From positions 2,113,001-2,177,000 of the forward strand of contig NZ_VISI01000002.1 in NCBI RefSeq assembly GCF_007827365.1: a stretch of 64,000 nt of DNA, in the 5' to 3' direction. Position 1 is the first letter of the stretch. Every line of letters begins with the position of its first letter. Shown piece after piece: positions 31,527 to 41,132 of the stretch. The notes below the pieces were generated by a model that had not been told where the DNA came from, ran no database searches, and worked only from the letters and a program-made list of their open reading frames with translations. The DNA comes from Olleya sp. Hel_I_94. GTDB taxonomy: Bacteria > Bacteroidota > Bacteroidia > Flavobacteriales > Flavobacteriaceae. Made by a program: the position numbers and the translations under genes.

Positions 31527-32122
31527 ATGAAAAAAATTATGAAACACATTTTAGCTTTAGCAATCGTATTTGCTACGCTAAGCAGCAACGCAACAGAAGC
31601 CGTAACTTTTACAAACAAAGAGGACGGAAAAACGTTATTAATGTTTGAAAACGTTAGCCAAGGTGATCAATTATTAGTTAAAGATGCTTTTGGAATTATT
31701 TTATATAAAGAGTCTATAGAAAAAAGCGGTCAATATAATAAGTCCTTTGATTTGACATCTTTACCTGATGGAAATTATATTTTTGAATTAGATAAAAAAC
31801 ATCAAATTAGAACTTACCCATTTAAAGTAGATTTATCTGTAGTTACTTTTAATAAAGCTAAATTAACGGTAATTAATAAACCTGTAGTTAGCGCTAAATA
31901 CAATATGGTGTATGTGACATCAAACAACCAAAACCCTACAGATTATAAAATTGAAATTTTTACAACACTAACGGAAGCTATTTTGAAAAAATACATACCG
32001 AAACCGTTAAAGATGCTATTAATTTTGGTAAAAAATTCAAATTATTAGAAGATAAAAAAGAAGATTATAAAGTCGTTATTACTTACGAAGGTCGCACATT
32101 TACATCAATTGTCAACTTTTAG
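31527..32122 (+). pseudogene. Secreted protein gene with a -1 frameshift in a T run
   Basis: The frame from 31527 encodes a signal peptide (MKKIMKHILALAIVFATLSS) and a domain that ends abruptly at 32048. From ~31961 a +1 frame gives a convincing continuation (NGSYFEKIHTETVKDA, through YEGRTFTSIVNF) to the stop at 32122. Adding one T to the five-T run at 31957-31961 would join them into about 198 residues. The product is probably periplasmic, beta-rich and of unknown function. Either the gene is truly broken or the run is misread. Confidence 0.7.
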
Positions 32123-32140
32123 TATTAGTATCCAAAAAAC

Positions 32141-32170
32141 AAAAAAGACGCAATAATGCGTCTTTTTTTT
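32141..32170. terminator. Bidirectional terminator between the secreted protein and enoyl-CoA hydratase genes
   Basis: AAAAAAGACGCA and TGCGTCTTTTTT form a 12-bp hairpin with an ATAA loop and flanking T tracts. It separates convergent genes. Confidence 0.8.
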
Positions 32171-32194
32171 GTTTAAAATTTAAAAAACTATTGT

Positions 32195-32977
32195 TTAGTT
32201 TCCAGGAAAATCTGCTTTACGTTTTTCTAAAAATGCAGTTGTACCTTCTTTAAAGTCTGCTGTACCAAAACAAGCACCAAATTCCTTAATTTCTATATCA
32301 AATCCATTAACACCATCTGTGTAGTTAGCATTTATTGCTTGAATAGCTTTACCAATTGCTACGCTTGAGTTACGCATAATTTTACTTGCTATTTTTTCGG
32401 CGAGAGGTATTAATTCTTCTAAAGCTACAACGTGATTAACTAATCCATAGTTTAATGCTGTATCAGCATCAATCATTCCTGCAGTCATAACCATTTCCAT
32501 TGCACGACCTTTACCAACTAATTGTGGTAAACGTTGCGTACCACCATAACCAGGTATTACACCTAAACTTACTTCTGGCAATCCCATTTTTGCGTTATCA
32601 CTGGCAATTCTAAAATGTGCAGCCATCGCCAACTCTAATCCTCCACCAAGCGCAAAACCATTGACAGCTGCAATAACAGGCGTTTGTAAATTTTGAACAA
32701 AGTCAAATAACATTTCCTGACCAAGCGCTGCTAATTTACCACCATTTTCAACAGTAAAATTTGCAAACTCGCTAATATCTGCTCCTGCTACAAATGCTTT
32801 TTCTCCGCTTCCGGTTATAATAATCACCTTAGTGTCTACGTCTTTATTTGCATTATCAAATGCATGATGAAGCTCAGTAATAGTAGCCTTATTTAACGCA
32901 TTTAATTTTGAAGGTCTATTAATTGTAATAGTTGTTATTCCGTTTGCTGTTTTAGTAAGTATGTTTTCGAAATTCAT
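32195..32977 (-). CDS. Enoyl-CoA hydratase (crotonase family)
   Basis: A 260-residue cytoplasmic enzyme that adds water to enoyl-CoA in beta-oxidation or butanoate metabolism. The oxyanion hole is in AFVAGADISEF and NGFALGGGLELAMA. Both catalytic Glu are present, in GGGLELAM and GLPEVSLGVIPGYGGTQRL. Length and layout match FadB-N-like or short crotonase hydratases. It ends the leftward block that begins with the histidine kinase at 34443, only 11 bases away. Confidence 0.9.
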   Translation of the reverse strand: MNFENILTKTANGITTITINRPSKLNALNKATITELHHAFDNANKDVDTKVIIITGSGEKAFVAGADISEFANFTVENGGKLAALGQEMLFDFVQNLQTPVIAAVNGFALGGGLELAMAAHFRIASDNAKMGLPEVSLGVIPGYGGTQRLPQLVGKGRAMEMVMTAGMIDADTALNYGLVNHVVALEELIPLAEKIASKIMRNSSVAIGKAIQAINANYTDGVNGFDIEIKEFGACFGTADFKEGTTAFLEKRKADFPGN

Positions 32978-32988
32978 ATGTAAATGTT

Positions 32989-34443
32989 TTAATATTCTTT
33001 TGGAAATGAAACCGTAAAGGTTGTTCCAACATCTTTAACAGATGTAAAGGTAATTGTTCCTTGATAGGTTTCTACTATATTTTTTACCATTGCCAAACCA
33101 AGACCCATTCCGCTAGACTTTGTTGTAAATTTTGGCTCAAAGACTTTGTCTTTATTTTGATCAGAAATCCCTATTCCATTATCCGAAATATTTAAAACAA
33201 CGCGATTGTTATCCTCAAATACTTTTACAATAACTTGAGGTATCCTATCATCTGGAATAGCTTGTATTGCATTTTTAACTAAATTGGTAATCACTCTAAT
33301 TAATTGGGTACGATCAAATTTGGCAATAATTTCGTCTTTTTCTGGTGCAAACTGGATATAATCTTCATTAAAAATATCCAACGCTAAGTCTACAATTTTA
33401 ACCACATCAAGTAGTTCGTTTTGTTGTGCTGGCATTTTAGCAAAATTAGAAAAAGCACCTGCAATTGCACTCATAGTATCAATTTGCTGTATTAGTGTTT
33501 TACTATACTCATCCAATTTTTGTACTATATCTGGATCTTCTGGATTAAACTTACGCTGAAAACTTTGAACCGTTAAACGCATTGGTGTTAATGGATTTTT
33601 AATCTCATGAGCTACCTGTTTAGCCATTTCTCTCCAAGCTTGTTCGCGCTCGCTTTTAGCAAGCTTAACAGCACTTTCTTCTAACTGATCAATCATGCTA
33701 TTATATGCTTTTACTAAAGTAGAGATTTCTTCTGTTGTACTTTCAATTTCTATCTTTTCATTACGTTTTTCTAAACGTGTTTGATTCATTTTATCACTAA
33801 TAGTTTTTAATGTTTTAGTTATATATTTTGACAAAAAATAAGCTAAAACAATTGCTATAATTAACATTAAAAGGTAAGCATATCCCAAACGCTCAAAAAA
33901 TTCATTTAACTCTTTAGATAAAAAGTCATCATTTTCTAAATAAGGTAAATTTAATATGGCTAATGGTTTAAATTTCTCATCGACAATGTAGGTATAAGAC
34001 GATCTAAAACTTTCTCCTTTTTCTTCTCTTAACTCGACAAATCTATGAGTAGTGGTATTAGATAATGTATTAAGCGCTTCCGCTTTTACGCATTTTTCTG
34101 CAATATCATAAGGCAATGCTGCTTTGGAAGAAATTAGCAAGGACCCTTCTAAATCGTACAAGTTAACCTGAAGTCCATGTACGTTAGCTATTTTATAGAT
34201 TTCATCTTTAAAAATTAAGGGTAACTTTTCTGGAACCACCTCAAAAGAGGTTTCTTTAATAATAAAGTTAATGTGACGTTTTATGCTAATTTCTTTTCTT
34301 TCTAAACGTAACTTATGGTAATCTTGAGTTTCTTCGCTATACTGATAAGCAGCAACTAATGCAATTAAAATGGATGCCAAAAGGACCAAAAAAATCATCG
34401 CAAAAAAGATGCGAAGTCGTAAAGAAAGTCTAGTAATTTTCAT
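32989..34443 (-). CDS. Sensor histidine kinase (HAMP and HisKA, NtrY-like)
   Basis: A 484-residue membrane kinase. It has an N-terminal membrane helix, a sensor region outside the membrane (residues ~40-195), a second helix (AYLLMLIIAIVLAYFLSKYI), a HAMP linker, a HisKA domain with the phosphorylated His in QVAHEIKNPLTPMRLTV, and a HATPase domain with NLVKNAIQAIP, DNGIGI and GMGLGLAMVKN. The layout resembles NtrY-type kinases that usually work with a sigma-54 activator; no response regulator gene is adjacent. The target is unknown. Confidence 0.88.
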   Translation of the reverse strand: MKITRLSLRLRIFFAMIFLVLLASILIALVAAYQYSEETQDYHKLRLERKEISIKRHINFIIKETSFEVVPEKLPLIFKDEIYKIANVHGLQVNLYDLEGSLLISSKAALPYDIAEKCVKAEALNTLSNTTTHRFVELREEKGESFRSSYTYIVDEKFKPLAILNLPYLENDDFLSKELNEFFERLGYAYLLMLIIAIVLAYFLSKYITKTLKTISDKMNQTRLEKRNEKIEIESTTEEISTLVKAYNSMIDQLEESAVKLAKSEREQAWREMAKQVAHEIKNPLTPMRLTVQSFQRKFNPEDPDIVQKLDEYSKTLIQQIDTMSAIAGAFSNFAKMPAQQNELLDVVKIVDLALDIFNEDYIQFAPEKDEIIAKFDRTQLIRVITNLVKNAIQAIPDDRIPQVIVKVFEDNNRVVLNISDNGIGISDQNKDKVFEPKFTTKSSGMGLGLAMVKNIVETYQGTITFTSVKDVGTTFTVSFPKEY

Positions 34444-34497
34444 TGTTTAAATATAACAATAATCACACCAAAAACATAAGATTTAGCAATGCTTAGA

Positions 34498-35046
34498 TTA
34501 AGCTTTTGGATTTTTCTCTCTGATGCGCTTATAAACCTTAAAGCCTAACATAAGTAAAACCCCTAAAACAAAAATACCTATAACGCCAAACATCCAATTT
34601 ATGGCACTTTTAAGTATTACTAAAAAGACAACTGCAAAAAGTATAAATGTGGCACCTTCATTATACATACGCATAAAATTTGAAGATTTTTTAACCACAT
34701 CATTTTGTAATTGTTTAAAGTAAATATGTGTTTGAAATTGATATAAAAATAACAATACCACAAAGGTTAACTTAACATGCATCCAAGGTTGCTGCAACCA
34801 AAACGGTTGTAAAATTAATAACCAAACTGCAAAAATTGTAGCTAATATAGCACTAGGCCAAGTAATAATAAACCACAAGCGTTTAGCCATAAGCTTTAAC
34901 TGATCTCCTAAAATTTCTTTATCTGGAGAGGGTTTATAAAATGCTTCTATTTGATAAACAAATAATCTTGGTATATAAAATAAACCAGCAAACCACGTGA
35001 CTACAAATATGAGATGTAATGATTTAATGTAATTATAGTACTCCAT
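34498..35046 (-). CDS. hemJ: Protoporphyrinogen oxidase HemJ
   Basis: A 182-residue membrane protein of the CopD/UPF0093 group (several hydrophobic segments). Key residues H11 (SLHLIFVVTWFAGLFY) and H90-x-K92 (WMHVKLTF) match those needed in characterised HemJ proteins. It oxidises protoporphyrinogen IX, the step before ferrochelatase. It is close to MATE and hemH on the same strand, so haem-related neighbours support the call. No hemG or hemY was seen in the window. Confidence 0.82.
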   Translation of the reverse strand: MEYYNYIKSLHLIFVVTWFAGLFYIPRLFVYQIEAFYKPSPDKEILGDQLKLMAKRLWFIITWPSAILATIFAVWLLILQPFWLQQPWMHVKLTFVVLLFLYQFQTHIYFKQLQNDVVKKSSNFMRMYNEGATFILFAVVFLVILKSAINWMFGVIGIFVLGVLLMLGFKVYKRIREKNPKA

Positions 35047-35086
35047 AGTTTTTTTTTAAAAATAACTAGTTAAATATAGGCAATTA

Positions 35087-36427
35087 TTAATTTAATTTAA
35101 GCCTTACTTCCCTAAGTAAAAAGAAAGCGGTTACGATTGTAGATAAAATATCCGAAATTGGAAAGGACACCCAAATACCAAATTCGCCAAAATACATTGG
35201 TAATATATACATCAAAGGAATAAAGAAAATAGCCTGTCTTGTTAATGTTAAGAATAACGCAGGTAAAGCCTTCCCTACTGCCTGAAAATAAGCAGCTCCA
35301 ATTAACTGAATTGCTAATATAGGAATGGCAGCAAAAGCCCAACGCATGTTGTTTGGTGTAACTTTTAAAACCTGTATATCTGTTGTAAATAATTTAGTAA
35401 TAGCTTCTGGAAACAACATTAAAATAGCAAAAACTATAGTTGCTAAAATAGTCGCATATTTAATAGCAACATAAATTACCTGTTTAACACGATCATACTG
35501 CTCTGATCCATAATTGTAACCTGCTATAGGAATAAATCCTTGCGTAATACCAAACACAGGAAATAACGCAAACATACTCATCCTTCCTACAATTGCATAG
35601 GCTGTTACAGAAGTTTCACCACCAAAATCAAACAACGCATTATTAACTAGTAAAAAAGTAACACTAACTACAGCTTGTCTTGATAGGGTTACAAAACCTA
35701 GAGATCCGATTTCGGCAACTATTTTTTTATGTAATTTAAAATGAGAAACGTTTATTTTTAATTCAGAATTATCTGATAAAAAATACCAGAAAATAAACAA
35801 AAATGACACGATATATGAGCCTGTTGTAGCCCAAGCAGCACCAGACATTCCCATATCTAATACTCCAATAAAAATATAATCTAATACTAAATTTCCAACG
35901 GAAGGAATTAGCATAGCATACATTGCAAATTTGGGTTTACCTTCTGCACGTATTACACTATTACCCATCATTACAAAACCCAAAACAGGAACTCCGTACA
36001 GGATAATCTCGTAATACACTTTTGCTGGATCAAAAATAGCACCTTTACCTCCAAAAGCAGGAATTAATTGATCTACAAAATAAAGCCCAAAAGCAGCAAA
36101 ACTTACAGTAAACAACAATGTTAAAGAGACTTGATTACCAAAGGTTTTTAAAGCTTTTTCTTTATTGTCTGCACCTAAAGCACGAGAAATAATTGAAGAA
36201 CCTCCAATACCAATACTCATCCCTAAGGCAGCAATAAAAAAAGAGACTGGTAGCACAACATTTATAGCTGCAATTGCTGTAGACCCAATCCATTGACCTA
36301 CAAAAATAGTATCCACTAAAATATTTAGTGACATTACCAAAATACCAATAGATGCAGGCACTGCTTGTTTTATCAAGAGTTTGCTTATGGCTTCTGTCCC
36401 TAAGTTTGAAGATTTGCTTGTCTGCAT
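35087..36427 (-). CDS. MATE-family efflux transporter
   Basis: A 446-residue membrane protein with two homologous six-span halves. The first begins LIKQAVPASIGILVMSLNILVDTIFVGQ and the second ALFPVFGITQGFIPIAGYNYGSEQYDR, typical of MATE transporters. It exports cations or drugs using Na+ or H+. The start overlaps the hemH stop (TAATG), so it is co-transcribed with hemH; the substrate may be a porphyrin, but this is only inference from position. Confidence 0.85.
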   Translation of the reverse strand: MQTSKSSNLGTEAISKLLIKQAVPASIGILVMSLNILVDTIFVGQWIGSTAIAAINVVLPVSFFIAALGMSIGIGGSSIISRALGADNKEKALKTFGNQVSLTLLFTVSFAAFGLYFVDQLIPAFGGKGAIFDPAKVYYEIILYGVPVLGFVMMGNSVIRAEGKPKFAMYAMLIPSVGNLVLDYIFIGVLDMGMSGAAWATTGSYIVSFLFIFWYFLSDNSELKINVSHFKLHKKIVAEIGSLGFVTLSRQAVVSVTFLLVNNALFDFGGETSVTAYAIVGRMSMFALFPVFGITQGFIPIAGYNYGSEQYDRVKQVIYVAIKYATILATIVFAILMLFPEAITKLFTTDIQVLKVTPNNMRWAFAAIPILAIQLIGAAYFQAVGKALPALFLTLTRQAIFFIPLMYILPMYFGEFGIWVSFPISDILSTIVTAFFLLREVRLKLN

Positions 36428-37458
36428 TATCCCTTAACAGCAGTTTTAGACCAATCGTTAATCCAATCTGCTAATAAGTTTACCCAATTTTGATCTGTAT
36501 TTAAACAAGGTATTGTTGTAAAGCCCTCTCCTCCAACTTCATGAAAAATTTCTTCTCCTTCCATTGCTATTTCTTCTAAAGTTTCTAAACAATCGCTAAC
36601 AAAAGCAGGTGTAACAATCGCCATATTTTTTATACCTTGTTTACCTAAACGTTCTATAGTACGATCTGTATAAGGTTGTAACCATGGATCAAAACCTAAT
36701 CTAGATTGAAACGAGGTAGAATACGTATTGACTTCCAAACCTAAATATTGTCCAACTAATCTGGTAACCTCTTTACATTGGTGTCTATAACAAAACTCAT
36801 GTGCTTTACTTGCGGTTTCGCAACAACTACCATCAATTTTACAATGTCCATTAGTAATATCGCTTTTTCTAATATGTCGCTCTGGAACACCATGATACGA
36901 GAATAATAAATGCTCGTAATTTTTACCTTGTAAATGACCTTTAATAGACTCGGCTAACACTTTAATATAATCAGGCTTGTTATAAAAAGCCGGTAAGCTA
37001 TCAATTTTTAAATTAGGAAAATTGGCTTGTCTAACCTCCTCTGCTAACACCAAAATGGTTTCGGTAGTTGCCATAGCAAATTGAGGATATAACGGAATTA
37101 AAAAGACTTCTTCCACACCTTTATCAACCAATTCTTGAAGCCCTTTTTTAATAGTCATACTTCCGTAACGCATAGCTAAAGCTACCGGAAAGTCTACTTT
37201 TTCTTGAACCTTTTCTTGTAACTGCTCTGAAAGCACAATTAATGGTGACCCATTATCCCACCAAATTTTCTGGTAAGCTTTTGCACTTTGTTTAGGTCTA
37301 GTGTTTAAAATTATTCCTTTAACTAAAAGCGTCCTAGCCCAAAGCGGAACATCTATAACACGCTCGTCCATTAAAAATTCTCCCAAATATTTTTTAACAT
37401 CTTTTGGAGTCGGACTTTCTGGTGACCCTAAATTTACAAGTAGTATTCCTTTTTTCAT
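36427..37458 (-). CDS. hemH: Ferrochelatase
   Basis: A 343-residue enzyme that inserts Fe(II) into protoporphyrin IX, the last haem step. N-terminal NLGSPESPTPKDVKKYLGEF and the catalytic His in LFSYHGVPERH are typical; the C-terminal segment TPAFVSDCLETLEEIAMEG carries the conserved Glu. A cluster of cysteines (DGSCCETASKAHEFCYRHQC) is present around the middle. A TATTTTTG -7 candidate lies upstream. MATE overlaps its end. Confidence 0.94.
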   Translation of the reverse strand: MKKGILLVNLGSPESPTPKDVKKYLGEFLMDERVIDVPLWARTLLVKGIILNTRPKQSAKAYQKIWWDNGSPLIVLSEQLQEKVQEKVDFPVALAMRYGSMTIKKGLQELVDKGVEEVFLIPLYPQFAMATTETILVLAEEVRQANFPNLKIDSLPAFYNKPDYIKVLAESIKGHLQGKNYEHLLFSYHGVPERHIRKSDITNGHCKIDGSCCETASKAHEFCYRHQCKEVTRLVGQYLGLEVNTYSTSFQSRLGFDPWLQPYTDRTIERLGKQGIKNMAIVTPAFVSDCLETLEEIAMEGEEIFHEVGGEGFTTIPCLNTDQNWVNLLADWINDWSKTAVKG

Positions 37459-37477
37459 CTGTTATCTTTTTCAGATG

Positions 37478-37485
37478 CAAAAATA
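37478..37485 (-). promoter_or_regulatory. Candidate -7 element for hemH
   Basis: TATTTTTG on the minus strand matches TAnnTTTG, 20 bases before the hemH start. The -33 TTG is not apparent. Confidence 0.4.
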
Positions 37486-37610
37486 CAACTCTAATTTAAA
37501 ATATATAATAAACTTAAGACGTTGATTATACTTATAGCTTATTATAATATAATCAAAATCTTTCAGTTAAAATTAAGTTTGATATATTTACGAGTAGATA
37601 TTATTAATAT

Positions 37611-40600
37611 ATGAAAAATTACATATTTGCACTTTTCTGTGCAATTTCATTTACCTCTCTTTCACAAAATCAAAATAACGATCAAAGTTTGCTTTGGGAA
37701 ATCTCTGGAAACAATTTAACTAAATCGTCATATATTTATGGCACAATGCACGTTAGTGCAAAAGTTGCTTTTAGACTAGATGATGTTTTTTTTAAGGCTT
37801 TAGAAAACAGTGAGAGCATTGCTTTAGAGTCTGACCCTTCCACCTGGTTAGCTTTTAATTACCAGACAACGACTTTAACTCCTCAAAATTACTCTCAGAG
37901 TTATGACAAAAATTTTTACTCAACACTTTTTGGAATAGAACATCCAGAGGAAGTTGCTATTAGAGGTAGTATAAGATCTGATAACAGAATGATTAATGGC
38001 TATCTGTATCGTAAAGATGGTTATGCCGATAATTTTGAAGAAGAAACCTACTTGGATATGTTTATTTATCAAGCTGGTAAAAAGAAAAATAAAGCCATTT
38101 ATAGCTTAGAAGATATTGAAGAGTCTCGCTATTTAGTATCGAAAGCACAACGTAACGCAAGAAAAAACAAAATAGACCCTTGGTTAACTAAATTGTATGA
38201 AAAAGAAAACCCATATCTAGTTCAAGAAAACACTTATAGAGATCGCAATTTAGCTTTGTTAGACTCTATCGGAGTTGCTTCCAACACTGAGTATTTTAGA
38301 GAAAACATGTTGTACATACGCAATGCCAATATGGTACATGTTTTAGACTCATTAATGCAATCACAATCCGTATTTGCAGGTGTTGGCGCTGCACATTTAC
38401 CAGGAAATAAAGGGATGCTAAAAATGCTTGAAGACAAAGGTTACACAGTAAAACCTTTACTATCTAAACAAACGACTGTCGCACAAACCAAAAAAGAACA
38501 AATTGAAGCATTTATTGCACCAACTAGCATTACAAAACAAAGTACACCTGACGGTTTTTTAACCCTAAAGGCTTTTACGGAACTTTATGAGTTTTATTAT
38601 GGTGGTCAAAAATATTACATATCTCCAGACATGACCAATGGTGCGTATTTAACTATTAGTAGGTTTAATACTTTTGATTATTTACCAAACGACAAAGAAA
38701 TTTCTTTAAATAGATTAGATAATTTTTTATTTGAGGATATTCCTGGAGATATTATCAAAAAAGAAATACTATCCAATCCGTATCCAGGTATCAGTATTTT
38801 AAATAAAACTAAAAAAGGTGACTATCAAAAATATCATATATACAAAACACCTTTAGAAGTAGTCGTGATAAAATTTGCTGGTCAAAAAGAGTATGTTTTA
38901 AAAAATGAAGCACCAATATTTAAATCTATAAAATTTAAAACACCAACAAATACATTAACAACCTTTACCTCTGCTTACAATAAATACAAGGTTAATTTTC
39001 CAGAATACCATACCACAGATAACGTCCAAAATGCAGGACAAAAATTAATCCAAGGTAAAATAAAAGACGATTATTATTTTGTAAAAGAAGTCGCTTTTAA
39101 CGATGTCTACTATATTGAAGAAGATAAATTTGAAGCTAAATATATCGTCACCAACTTTTTCAAAGATTTTGAAATTGAAGATTCTACAGGAGAGTACAAA
39201 AACAACAAATATTACAGTTATGAAGGTGTAGCAAAAAAGGACTCAACGTCTTTAGAAAACATCCACTTAAAAAGTATAGTAAAAGACGGAAGCTACTTTT
39301 TATTAGGCTACATTGGTACTAATAAAGACCTAGCAGATAACTTTTTTAAATCCTTTAAATTTACACCTATTAATCAGGAAGGGTTTACAAAAATAATTGA
39401 CACATCGTTACATTTTTCTGTAGTCACTAACACAAAATCAACGCCTCCATACGACTATTACAGCTATAGTACACCTAAAGATTACGAAGAAAAAACTAAG
39501 CGCACCACTTACTATTCAAAATCAAATGAGCAAGTATACATAAGCAAACTAAAATTTCATGATTTGCAGATGTACAAAAATGTAGATAGCCTATGGAATG
39601 AAATTGATGCAGAATTAAAAGCTGTTGAAAAAATTGACGGATTCAAAAAATATAATATTTCTGACAAGAAAAAGTATAAAAAAGATAATCAGTATGTTTA
39701 TGAGTACACCTTAAAAGATTCGTTAAGTGCAAAAGCAATCTTAGTAAAAAACATACTTAATAAAGGTGCTCTATTTGAAATTAAAAGCCTAACGGACACG
39801 CTATCAAAACCAACACCTTTTATCGCTAATTTTTATAATACATTTCAACCTTTAGACACGTTGTTAGGAGAATCTGTTTTTAGTGACAAAACTGAACGTT
39901 TTTTTAAAGCACTACGTGATAACGACAGCATAGTATTTAAAGCAAAAAACAAAGTGAAGTTTAATAAATCTAACGCAAGTACTATGATAGATTTGATTAA
40001 AAACTTTGATTTTCCGGATAATAAAGAAGATTTTAAAACTTTTTTAATTTCAGAATTGGCAAAACTTGAAGACCCTAGAACAGATGCTTTTTTAAATAAT
40101 TTATACGAAGAGTCTTACTCTAAACCTGATATTCAAAACACTATTTTAAGGTCACTTTTAAATAAATCAACAAAAAAATCTTATGCTACTTTTTTAGATC
40201 TACTTAATAAAGACCTACCCTTAAGTGGATCTATTAGCTCAATGTTTTATAATTATAACGACTCGTTAGCGCTTAAAAAAACACTTTTTCCTGACCTATT
40301 AGAATACACATCAATTGAGGAATATAAAGAGCCTATTTACGAGCTGTTAGCAAAATTAAAAGACAGTAGTGTTATTAAAACAAAAGCTTATAAAAAATAC
40401 AGAAAGCAATTAATAAAAGATGGTAAAATAGAAGTTAAACGAAGCTTAAAATCTAAAGCAAGTTATAATTATAGATCTTACAGTAGCTCATTATATGCTT
40501 TTGTAAAATTAATTTTTCCGTTTAGAAAAGAAGCCGAAGCTAAAAACTTTTTCAACAAACTATTAGATAGCGACAATGTTACTGCACTTACAACATATTA

Positions 40601-41093
40601 TGTATTATTAGAAGAAACTGGAGAAGCAATACCAGAAAAATTAAAAGAAAAAACAATAGACGACTATAAAAACCAAGCCAACTTAGTAGACAAAATGTAT
40701 CGTAAAAAGCTATACAAACAGTATCTAACAGAAAAAATTAGTCAAGAAATGTATGCTAAATCTAGTTTGTTTGGAAACACAACTATCGAAAAAGAAAGAG
40801 ATTCTATTTATTTTTTAGGCAAAAAAACCTTTAAAACAGACGACGATCAAGAGGGAGACATGTATTTTTATATGTTAGTACAAAAAGAGGATAAGGATGA
40901 AACCAAACGTTTATATTATGCAGGCTTTTTAAAATCTAAAACAAAAGACAGGCTCCAGACTGAAGTCTATTACGACTCTGGTTACAGTGGTAATTATATC
41001 GATCAAAACGAGGAAGAAGATAAATTAATGAAAGATGTTTTAGACCTAGTTATCCATAAAAACCGAAGACGACTGGACGATAGTGGTTACTAA
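37611..41093 (+). CDS. Large secreted TraB/GumN-domain protein
   Basis: A 1160-residue protein with an N-terminal signal peptide (FALFCAISFTSLSQ). Residues ~25-285 are a TraB/GumN domain with the two conserved motifs: GTMH (G44-H47) and GVGAAHLPG (H262), which form the proposed metalloprotease site. The other ~870 residues are helical and beta-rich without a family I know. It is about four times the size of typical TraB/GumN proteins. A strong terminator follows. Its function is unknown; periplasmic or surface location is inferred. Confidence 0.75.
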   Translation: MKNYIFALFCAISFTSLSQNQNNDQSLLWEISGNNLTKSSYIYGTMHVSAKVAFRLDDVFFKALENSESIALESDPSTWLAFNYQTTTLTPQNYSQSYDKNFYSTLFGIEHPEEVAIRGSIRSDNRMINGYLYRKDGYADNFEEETYLDMFIYQAGKKKNKAIYSLEDIEESRYLVSKAQRNARKNKIDPWLTKLYEKENPYLVQENTYRDRNLALLDSIGVASNTEYFRENMLYIRNANMVHVLDSLMQSQSVFAGVGAAHLPGNKGMLKMLEDKGYTVKPLLSKQTTVAQTKKEQIEAFIAPTSITKQSTPDGFLTLKAFTELYEFYYGGQKYYISPDMTNGAYLTISRFNTFDYLPNDKEISLNRLDNFLFEDIPGDIIKKEILSNPYPGISILNKTKKGDYQKYHIYKTPLEVVVIKFAGQKEYVLKNEAPIFKSIKFKTPTNTLTTFTSAYNKYKVNFPEYHTTDNVQNAGQKLIQGKIKDDYYFVKEVAFNDVYYIEEDKFEAKYIVTNFFKDFEIEDSTGEYKNNKYYSYEGVAKKDSTSLENIHLKSIVKDGSYFLLGYIGTNKDLADNFFKSFKFTPINQEGFTKIIDTSLHFSVVTNTKSTPPYDYYSYSTPKDYEEKTKRTTYYSKSNEQVYISKLKFHDLQMYKNVDSLWNEIDAELKAVEKIDGFKKYNISDKKKYKKDNQYVYEYTLKDSLSAKAILVKNILNKGALFEIKSLTDTLSKPTPFIANFYNTFQPLDTLLGESVFSDKTERFFKALRDNDSIVFKAKNKVKFNKSNASTMIDLIKNFDFPDNKEDFKTFLISELAKLEDPRTDAFLNNLYEESYSKPDIQNTILRSLLNKSTKKSYATFLDLLNKDLPLSGSISSMFYNYNDSLALKKTLFPDLLEYTSIEEYKEPIYELLAKLKDSSVIKTKAYKKYRKQLIKDGKIEVKRSLKSKASYNYRSYSSSLYAFVKLIFPFRKEAEAKNFFNKLLDSDNVTALTTYYVLLEETGEAIPEKLKEKTIDDYKNQANLVDKMYRKKLYKQYLTEKISQEMYAKSSLFGNTTIEKERDSIYFLGKKTFKTDDDQEGDMYFYMLVQKEDKDETKRLYYAGFLKSKTKDRLQTEVYYDSGYSGNYIDQNEEEDKLMKDVLDLVIHKNRRRLDDSGY

Positions 41094-41096
41094 ACA

Positions 41097-41132
41097 AACA
41101 AAAAGCGCTTAATAAATTAAGCGCTTTTTGTT
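41097..41132. terminator. Bidirectional terminator
   Basis: AACAAAAAGCGCTTAA and TTAAGCGCTTTTTGTT form a perfect 16-bp stem with a TAAA loop. It includes the last base of the TraB gap and ends at the stop of the convergent AraC gene. Confidence 0.85.
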
